Position numbers and translations under genes: made by a program. DNA of 64,000 nucleotides. It comes from JBFWRK01 sp050248955. Its GTDB lineage: Bacteria > Actinomycetota > Acidimicrobiia > Acidimicrobiales > Ilumatobacteraceae. Of the stretch, positions 59,282 to 64,000 are shown piece after piece. Numbering within the stretch: the stretch's first letter is position 1; each line of letters opens with the position of its first letter. The stretch is from positions 103,128-167,127 of the forward strand of contig JBFWRK010000011.1 of assembly GCA_050248955.1 (NCBI GenBank), written 5' to 3'. The notes under the pieces are model-generated. The model did not search any database, was not told the origin of the DNA, and was given only the letters and a program-made list of their open reading frames with translations.

Positions 59282-61368
59282 CCGGGTACCTGCGCTCTCG
59301 TGGCGACGATGCTGCCGTCGGATCCGACTTCGGCGCTCCAGCCGGGGCGCACGACGACCGTCGTCTCGCGCTCCTCGACGATCGCCGGGCCGGTGAACCG
59401 GTCGCCGGCACCGAGCTCGGCACGCCGGTAGACGGGCGTTGCCACGGCTGCATTGCCCCGTGAGAACACCACCGCTCGGTGGCCGATCGGCTCTGCGCCA
59501 CTGCCCGCCGGGATGTCGCCCGGCTCGAACGATGCCGACGCGGACGACGCCGAGAGCCGCCAGGTGACCGCCTGGATGCCGACGTCGGGGATCGTCATGC
59601 CGTAGATCCGCCGGTACTCCGCCTCGAACGCGGCGACCACGTCGCCGGCGGACGCCGGCCACTGATCGCCCTCGCCGACCCAGACGGTGATCTCGTTGCC
59701 CTGACCGAGGTACCTGGCGTCGACGCCGTAGACGAAACGCACCGCAGATGCCGGCACGCCGGCCGCGGACAGCACCCGACGGCCCTCGTCGCGCAGCTCG
59801 TCGAGCAGCTGATCGCGCTCGGCGACGTCGAGGTGGTCGAGGTGACGGGGCATCGAGCGGGCGAGGTCGATCCGCACGGGTGACACGAGCGTGCCGAACG
59901 CGGACAGCACGCTCGCGTTGACGGGGAACACGACGCGGTCGGACTCGAGCAGATCGGCGACCCCGCAGGCGTGCACCGGGCCGGCGCCGCCGAACGCGAG
60001 CACGGTGACGCCGCGCAGGTCGATGCCCTGCTCGACGGCATGCATGCGGGCGGCCGCCGCCATGTTCTGGTCGACGACGTCCTGGATGCCGGCGGCGGTG
60101 TCGATCGGCGAGAGGCCGAGCTGCGCCGCCACCGTCGACATCGCCGCTGCGGCTGCTGCCGTGTCGAGCGGCATGTCCCCACCGAGGAACCCGTGGGCGT
60201 CGATCAGGCCGAGCAGGACGTCGGCATCGGTCACGGCCGGCTCGTTGCCACCGCGGCCGTAGCTCGCGGGGCCGGGTTCGGCGCCGCTCGATTCCGGGCC
60301 GACCTTCAACAGGCCGAACTGGTCGACACGGGCGAGGCTGCCGCCGCCGGCGCCGATCTCGACGAGGTCGACCGATGGGACGGACACCGGGAAGCCGGAG
60401 CCCTTCTTGAAGCGGTAGATGCGGGCGACCTCGAACGTGTTGGTGAGGTCCGGCTCGCCGTGCTTCACGAGGCACGCCTTGGCGGTGGTGCCGCCCATGT
60501 CGAAGCAGAGGAGCCGGTCCTCGTGAAGCCGTCGCGCGAACCACGAGCCGGCGAGCGCGCCGGCCGCCGGGCCGCTCTCGACCAGCCGGATCGGGAAGCG
60601 TGCCGCGTCGTCGCCGGACACGACGCCGCCGTTGCTGAGCATCATCAGGATCGAGCCCCCGAAGCCCTCGGAGGCGAGCCACTTCTGCAGCTCGTCGAGG
60701 TACGGGCCGATCACCGGCATCGTCGCCGCGTTGCAGGCCGTGGTGATCATCCGCGGGTACTCCCGGATCTGCGGCGACACCTCCGCGGAGATGCAGACCG
60801 GGATGCCGAGCTCGCGACGGAGGTGCTCGGCGACGAGCCGCTCGTTCGCCGGGTTGACGTAGCTGTTGAGGAAGCAGACGGCGACTGCTTCGAGATGGGC
60901 CGCGTCGAGCGCGGCGACGAGCGTGCCGAGATCGCCGGCCGCGGGTGTGCGCAGCACAGCGCCCTCGGCGCTCACCCGCTCGTCGAGCTCGAACGTCAGC
61001 TCGCGGGCGACCGGCGGCGCCGGGAACTCGATCTGCAGGTCGTACATGTCGTAGCGGTGCTCGTCGCGGATGAGCAGGGTGTCACCGAAGCCGTCGGTCG
61101 TGACGAGCCCAGCACGACCAGTCTTGCCCTCGATGAGCGCGTTCGTGATCAGCGTGGTGGCGTGCACGATCGGCGCGGTGATGTCGGCCGGCCGTACGCC
61201 TGCCTTCGCGAGGAGCTGGCCGATGCCGCGGCGAACCCCGTCGAGTGGTGCGCTCGGCGTCGTGAGCGTCTTGTCGACGACGATCGAGCCGGACGCCGCG
61301 TCGAGCAGGACGAGGTCGGTGAACGTGCCGCCGATGTCGACGGCGAGACGCCAATCGGGTTCGCCCAT
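59278..61368 (-). CDS. hydantoinase/oxoprolinase A subunit
   Basis: HyuA family, 696 aa, ATP-binding subunit (actin-like ATPase fold). LAVDIGGTFTDLVLLDAASG at residue 8 is the phosphate-1 motif; then VHATTLITNALIEGKTGRAGLVTTDGF, PVCISAEVSPQIREYPRM and CFDMGGTTAKACLVKHG, the second phosphate loop, and VEIGAGGGSLARVD. Length equals typical HyuA (about 690). ATG overlaps the cupin stop (ATGA). With HyuB it forms the central ATP-driven ring-opening or carboxylation step of operon A. Confidence 0.93.
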   Translation of the reverse strand: MGEPDWRLAVDIGGTFTDLVLLDAASGSIVVDKTLTTPSAPLDGVRRGIGQLLAKAGVRPADITAPIVHATTLITNALIEGKTGRAGLVTTDGFGDTLLIRDEHRYDMYDLQIEFPAPPVARELTFELDERVSAEGAVLRTPAAGDLGTLVAALDAAHLEAVAVCFLNSYVNPANERLVAEHLRRELGIPVCISAEVSPQIREYPRMITTACNAATMPVIGPYLDELQKWLASEGFGGSILMMLSNGGVVSGDDAARFPIRLVESGPAAGALAGSWFARRLHEDRLLCFDMGGTTAKACLVKHGEPDLTNTFEVARIYRFKKGSGFPVSVPSVDLVEIGAGGGSLARVDQFGLLKVGPESSGAEPGPASYGRGGNEPAVTDADVLLGLIDAHGFLGGDMPLDTAAAAAAMSTVAAQLGLSPIDTAAGIQDVVDQNMAAAARMHAVEQGIDLRGVTVLAFGGAGPVHACGVADLLESDRVVFPVNASVLSAFGTLVSPVRIDLARSMPRHLDHLDVAERDQLLDELRDEGRRVLSAAGVPASAVRFVYGVDARYLGQGNEITVWVGEGDQWPASAGDVVAAFEAEYRRIYGMTIPDVGIQAVTWRLSASSASASFEPGDIPAGSGAEPIGHRAVVFSRGNAAVATPVYRRAELGAGDRFTGPAIVEERETTVVVRPGWSAEVGSDGSIVATRAQVPG

Positions 61369-61760
61369 CAGCCTTCGCTCCGCAGGTCGTCGCGCGGCGG
61401 CACGAACACGTCGAGGATCCAGCACTCGCCGTACTCGTCGTCGCCGATGAACGCCGAGTCGCCGTGCCAGATCGAACGTGGCGCCAGGTAGGCCTCGCCC
61501 TCGCCGAGCACGACACGGGTCTGGTCCTCCGGATCGTCGCCGATCCGGAAGTCGAGCTTGCCGCGCATCACGATGCCGAGCTGCTCGTTCTCGACGTGGT
61601 GGTGCAGGAACGAACCCGTCGCGCCACCCCTGATCCTCCAGAAGCAGAGCTGCATCGCATCACCCGTGACGACCCGCCGGCGGAACCCGTCCCGGTCCGT
61701 GTCACGGAACGCGTCGTCCTCGAAGAAGTAGCAGTACTGGTGCGCCCACTCGGTCGTCAT
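61368..61760 (-). CDS. cupin-domain protein
   Basis: 130-aa small cupin. Motif 1 GSFLHHHVENEQLGIVMRGKLDFRIGDD (metal His and Glu), motif 2 LAPRSIWHGDSAFIGDDEYGE. An N-terminal 30-residue cap is rich in aromatics (YCYFFEDDAFRD). Small cupins of catabolic operons are isomerases, dioxygenases or ligand sensors; the precise role is open. Lies between GntR (4-base gap) and HyuA (overlap). Confidence 0.85.
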   Translation of the reverse strand: MTTEWAHQYCYFFEDDAFRDTDRDGFRRRVVTGDAMQLCFWRIRGGATGSFLHHHVENEQLGIVMRGKLDFRIGDDPEDQTRVVLGEGEAYLAPRSIWHGDSAFIGDDEYGECWILDVFVPPRDDLRSEG

Positions 61761-61763
61761 CGC

Positions 61764-62486
61764 CTACACCAGCTCGTGGACCATGCGCTGCTCGACGTTG
61801 CCGAGGTGACGTTCGGACGCATCGACGGTTGCCACGGGGTCACCCTGCAGTAGCGCCTGGGCGATCGCCTGGTGATCGAGCACGGACTGCCCGATGATGT
61901 TGGCGACGCGCTCGCGGTTCGCCTCGTCGTAGAGCAACGAGTCGAACTCGTCGGACTGGAACAGCGCGTTGAGCACCTTGCCGTAGAGCTCCATCAGGAG
62001 CGGGTTGGCACACGCGGCCGCGATCGTCGTGTGGAAGATGCGGTCGAGGCGACGGAAGTCCATGAGCGACATGCCGGCGTGGAACTGCGCGGCGACGGAA
62101 CGGATCTCGTCGCGCTGCACCTCGGTCGCCCGCGCCGCGGCGAGCTCGAAGATCGGCAGTTCGAGCACGCGGCGGGTCTCGAACAGCTGGCGCACGTAGT
62201 CCTTGCGGGCGTCCGGACCGCCGTCGGTGCCCGGCACGGTGACGAGCGGGAGCCGCTCGACGACGTGGATCCGGTTGCCCTGCCGCTGCACGAGGCCGAG
62301 CGAGATCAGTCCCTGGAGCGCCTCGCGGATCGATGTCCGAGCGACGGCGAACTGATCGGAGAGCGCCCGCTCGGACGGCAGCGGCGACCCGGGTGCCAGC
62401 TCGCCCGAGCAGATCCGTTCGATGAGCTGCACCCGCACCTGCTCGCTGATCGTCTGCCGGACGATCGGCGCGAAGTCGGCGTCCAT
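61764..62486 (-). CDS. GntR-family regulator, FadR/FCD type
   Basis: 240 aa. N-terminal winged helix (about 10-75: ERICSGELAPGSPLPSERALSDQFAVARTSIREALQGLISLGLV, the GntR hallmark PSERxLxxxxxVSRxxVR). C-terminal FCD effector domain (about 95-235) with metal-type residues: ETRRVLELPIFELAA, DRIFHTTIAAACANP, SVLDHQAIAQALLQGD, ASERHLGN (Asp/His ligands). ATG overlaps the VOC stop. FadR-type proteins bind TGGTNNNACCA-like palindromes, precisely the ATGGTC(A/T)GACCAT sites in this window; it is the only GntR gene here, so is proposed as their repressor. Confidence 0.92.
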   Translation of the reverse strand: MDADFAPIVRQTISEQVRVQLIERICSGELAPGSPLPSERALSDQFAVARTSIREALQGLISLGLVQRQGNRIHVVERLPLVTVPGTDGGPDARKDYVRQLFETRRVLELPIFELAAARATEVQRDEIRSVAAQFHAGMSLMDFRRLDRIFHTTIAAACANPLLMELYGKVLNALFQSDEFDSLLYDEANRERVANIIGQSVLDHQAIAQALLQGDPVATVDASERHLGNVEQRMVHELV

Positions 62487-62965
62487 CAACGCTGCCGGTC
62501 GCCGAGCAGCTCGGCGAACCGGGCTCGTTCGGCGTCGAGGTCGAGCCGGCGCACGATCGCCTGGTGCTCCTCGTCGCCCCACAGCTCCGGCGGCACCAGC
62601 CACATCACCTCGAACTCGAGCCCGTCCGGGTCGTGGGCGTAGAGGCTCTTGTTCGCGCCGTGGTCCGACTCGCCGACGAGCGCGCCGACCTCGGCGAGCC
62701 GCGCCTTGACCTCGGCCAGCTCGTCGAGCGAGCGCACCTCCCACGCCACGTGGTAGAGCCCGACGGTGCGCTTGCCTGCTTCAGATGGTCCGGCGTCCTC
62801 GCCGATCGAGAAGAACGCGATGTCGTGGTGGTTCGGCGAGTCCGGCCCGCGCATGAACACGAACGCTCCGTTCGGTTCCTCGACCACGGTGCCGAAGCCG
62901 AGGACGTCCGCATAGAAGCGTTGCTGCCGACGCGCGTCGCGCACGTACAAGACCGCATGGTTCAT
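62486..62965 (-). CDS. VOC-family extradiol-dioxygenase-like enzyme
   Basis: 159 aa. Metal ligands His in MNHAVLYVRDARRQQRFYADVLGF, His in GLYHVAWEVRS and Glu in HDPDGLEFEVMWL; Asp/His in HHDIAFFSIG. The profile resembles catechol 2,3-dioxygenase/CatE-type one-domain enzymes. Start MNHAVLYV is chosen because the strand begins there. First gene of operon A, 62 nt behind the perfect operator at 63028. Ring cleavage or isomerisation step is inferred. Confidence 0.88.
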   Translation of the reverse strand: MNHAVLYVRDARRQQRFYADVLGFGTVVEEPNGAFVFMRGPDSPNHHDIAFFSIGEDAGPSEAGKRTVGLYHVAWEVRSLDELAEVKARLAEVGALVGESDHGANKSLYAHDPDGLEFEVMWLVPPELWGDEEHQAIVRRLDLDAERARFAELLGDRQR

Positions 62966-63027
62966 GCCGAAGATCCCCAAGGCGGGCCCCCAAGGGTGTG
63001 GGACGGTGCTGCGCCGTCGATGGACTG

Positions 63028-63040
63028 ATGGTCTGACCAT
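63028..63040. promoter_or_regulatory. GntR operator ATGGTCTGACCAT before operon A
   Basis: Perfect 13-bp palindrome 62 nt upstream of the first start codon of operon A, which contains the GntR gene itself. Differs from the two ATGGTCAGACCAT sites only in the central base, read as the complement. This gives autoregulation and ties the regulator to the set. Confidence 0.75.
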
Positions 63041-63102
63041 ACCGGACCCGTCGAGTGACTGTCGACACCCGGTCGCCGGAGCAGGCAGCCTGCGCGATCA
63101 GG

Positions 63103-63723
63103 TCAGGTGGTCAGGTCGAGGACGTAGCGGTCGCCCGCCGGCGTGAAGCCGACGCGTTCGAGGTAGCCGCGGTGCACCTCGTTGCCGGCGTTCGTCACGA
63201 GGCGGGAGATGCCGGCGGAGCGGAACACGTCGGCGCCGCGGCCGAACAGCCAGTGACCGAGTCGCGAGTCGCGATATGCCTGCAACACGTAGTCGAGGTG
63301 GAGCTCGAGCTCGGTCCCGTGCCGTTCGCCGACCACGACGCCGGCCGGGAGGCCGTCGCGGGTGAGCAGGAGCACGAGCTCGTCGGCGCTCGGCATCGAG
63401 AAGTCCGGTTGGAAGCGGCGGATGTCGTCGAGGTGGAACGCGATGAAGTCGAGCAGGAACGGTGCGTCGGCCGCGATCCGCGACCCGCCCAGGTCTCGCC
63501 GCAGCCCGAGCTCGGCTCGGAGGAACCAGATGTTGAGCGCGGCGATCGCCGCGTTCGTCAGGACGATCGGGATCGAGTCGATGAGGATGCCGTAGACGAC
63601 GAAGATCAGCGAGCCGGCGAGCGAGATCGACCGGAGCCGGACGACCGACGTCATCGCCAGCGACAGCACGACCAGTGCGGATGCCGCGTAACCGACGATC
63701 TCGGTGCCATCGAGCTGGAACAC
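63103..63723 (-). CDS. membrane-anchored GNAT acetyltransferase (YgjV-like N-terminus)
   Basis: 206 aa. N-terminal 75 residues carry three predicted helices (EIVGYAASALVVLSLAM, LAGSLIFVVYGILIDS, IVLTNAAIAALNIWFL), like the YgjV/IMP membrane family; the rest is a GNAT domain (DELVLLLTRDGLPAGVVVGERHG, YVLQAYRDSRLGHWLFGRGADVFRSAGIS, VHRGYLERVGFTPAG). GTG start is chosen since TACCAT lies 7 nt upstream; an upstream GTG 63747 is in frame. Acetyl acceptor unknown. Rather unusual domain order. Confidence 0.8.
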   Translation of the reverse strand: MFQLDGTEIVGYAASALVVLSLAMTSVVRLRSISLAGSLIFVVYGILIDSIPIVLTNAAIAALNIWFLRAELGLRRDLGGSRIAADAPFLLDFIAFHLDDIRRFQPDFSMPSADELVLLLTRDGLPAGVVVGERHGTELELHLDYVLQAYRDSRLGHWLFGRGADVFRSAGISRLVTNAGNEVHRGYLERVGFTPAGDRYVLDLTT

Positions 63724-63795
63724 GGCCGGGATGGTACCGACGCCCACGCCGTTCGTTCTCTCCTCGTTCTCTGCTCTCCGACGCGCTCCACCCCG

Positions 63796-63842
63796 ATCTC
63801 TGCTCCCCGGGGCGCGCCTCGTGTCCGGATCGGAGCAGAGAT
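63796..63842. repeat. ATCTCTGCTCC / GGAGCAGAGAT inverted repeat
   Basis: Perfect 11-bp arms (63796-63806 and 63832-63842) around a 25-nt loop; the strongest member of the CTCTGCTC family. Lies between the enoyl-CoA hydratase tail and the acetyltransferase start, both on the minus strand. Confidence 0.75.
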
Positions 63843-63880
63843 CCGGTTGGTGGGCGGCTCACGTGGTGCGGGTCTGGTCC

Positions 63881-64000
63881 TCAGGTGGGGGAGCCGTGGC
63901 GACCGGCGCCGGCGGCGAAACGCGCTGCGCCCGCTTCGGTCTCGCCGGAGCGGATCACGTCGAGGCCGAGCGACGTCTCCCTCGCCAGCGCGTCGTGCAG
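63881..64000 (-). CDS. enoyl-CoA hydratase, C-terminal end only
   Basis: The frame runs off the right edge; only the last 39 residues are seen: LARETSLGLDVIRSGETEAG followed by AARFAAGAGRHGSPT. This is the characteristic C-terminus of crotonase-family enoyl-CoA hydratases (GAxRFxxGxGRHG). Catalytic residues lie outside. Family call rests on this short tail. Confidence 0.7.
   Translation of the reverse strand: MHDALARETSLGLDVIRSGETEAGAARFAAGAGRHGSPT

Noticed and set aside
57674..60682. A 1,002-codon HyuB form with a long N-terminal extension
   Set aside because: The extension is Arg-rich antisense-frame sequence overlapping HyuA; HyuB homology begins at the TTG overlapping the HyuA stop.
62783..62795. 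Another GntR site (AGATGGTCCGGCG) inside the operon A VOC gene
   Set aside because: Only the left half matches, it lies in coding DNA and has no dyad symmetry.
1..64000. tRNA, rRNA or insertion sequences
   Set aside because: No cloverleaf-like segments, rRNA-conserved tracts or transposase motifs were noticed by eye; a tRNA scan would be decisive, so this is an absence of sight rather than proof.

Overview
The window is high-GC DNA with strong G/C third positions, short intergenic gaps, 4-bp start/stop overlaps, GTG/TTG starts and many starts sitting 6-8 nt behind a -10-like hexamer (apparently leaderless). This suggests an actinobacterium. The gene content (actinobacterial leuCD/IclR pair, nadABC, DUF3516 helicase, many acyl-CoA, Rieske and VOC genes) would suit Acidimicrobiia such as Ilumatobacter relatives, but that placement is inference. 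No rRNA, tRNA, IS element, phage or CRISPR array was seen.

Region 1 (1-24.7 kb) is mostly core metabolism: the end of a citrate synthase-like gene; CaiB-type CoA-transferase plus acyl-CoA synthetase; a DEAD-box helicase; leuCD with a divergent IclR regulator across a 46-bp tandem repeat; nadABC; a greA / hydrolase / UbiB-kinase / FKBP-lipoprotein operon; leuB, ilvE and cimA; then an FAD amine oxidase-like gene and an acyl-CoA dehydrogenase. cimA carries an apparent ribosome-mediated attenuator: a leaderless 12-residue leader peptide with three consecutive Ile codons, then two hairpins, the second an intrinsic terminator. CimA, LeuCD and LeuB together can make 2-oxobutyrate from pyruvate and acetyl-CoA, the citramalate route to isoleucine, and IlvE does the final transamination.

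Region 2 (25-34 kb) is accessory catabolism: a Rieske oxygenase, several VOC metalloenzymes, a SnoaL-like protein, an aldo/keto reductase, an amidohydrolase, an HD-domain oxygenase-like protein, an enolase-superfamily enzyme and a GNAT. Region 3 (34-49 kb) is mixed: a DUF4389 membrane protein, DinB, a PPi-type phosphofructokinase, an MgtE-like transporter, a secreted calcium-repeat protein, a methyltransferase-AhpD fusion, a Ski2-like helicase, an MMPL exporter, a DMT transporter with divergent MarR, and a double-VOC protein.

Region 4 (49-63 kb) holds two head-to-tail operons. Operon A: VOC enzyme, GntR/FCD regulator, cupin, HyuA, HyuB, a 33-codon acyl-CoA-ligase remnant and a Rieske oxygenase. 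Operon B: BMP-type ABC importer (binding lipoprotein, ATPase, two permeases), quinone-oxidoreductase-like enzyme and another Rieske oxygenase. A perfect 13-bp palindrome ATGGTC(A/T)GACCAT stands before operon A, before operon B and in the divergent enolase/VOC promoter at 32.9 kb; a near-copy lies before the Rieske gene at 26.8 kb. I propose one GntR regulon spanning regions 2 and 4 for import and breakdown of an N-containing, perhaps N-methylated cyclic compound. The window ends with a membrane-anchored acetyltransferase and the tail of an enoyl-CoA hydratase gene. Several families of palindromic or tandem repeats lie between genes.
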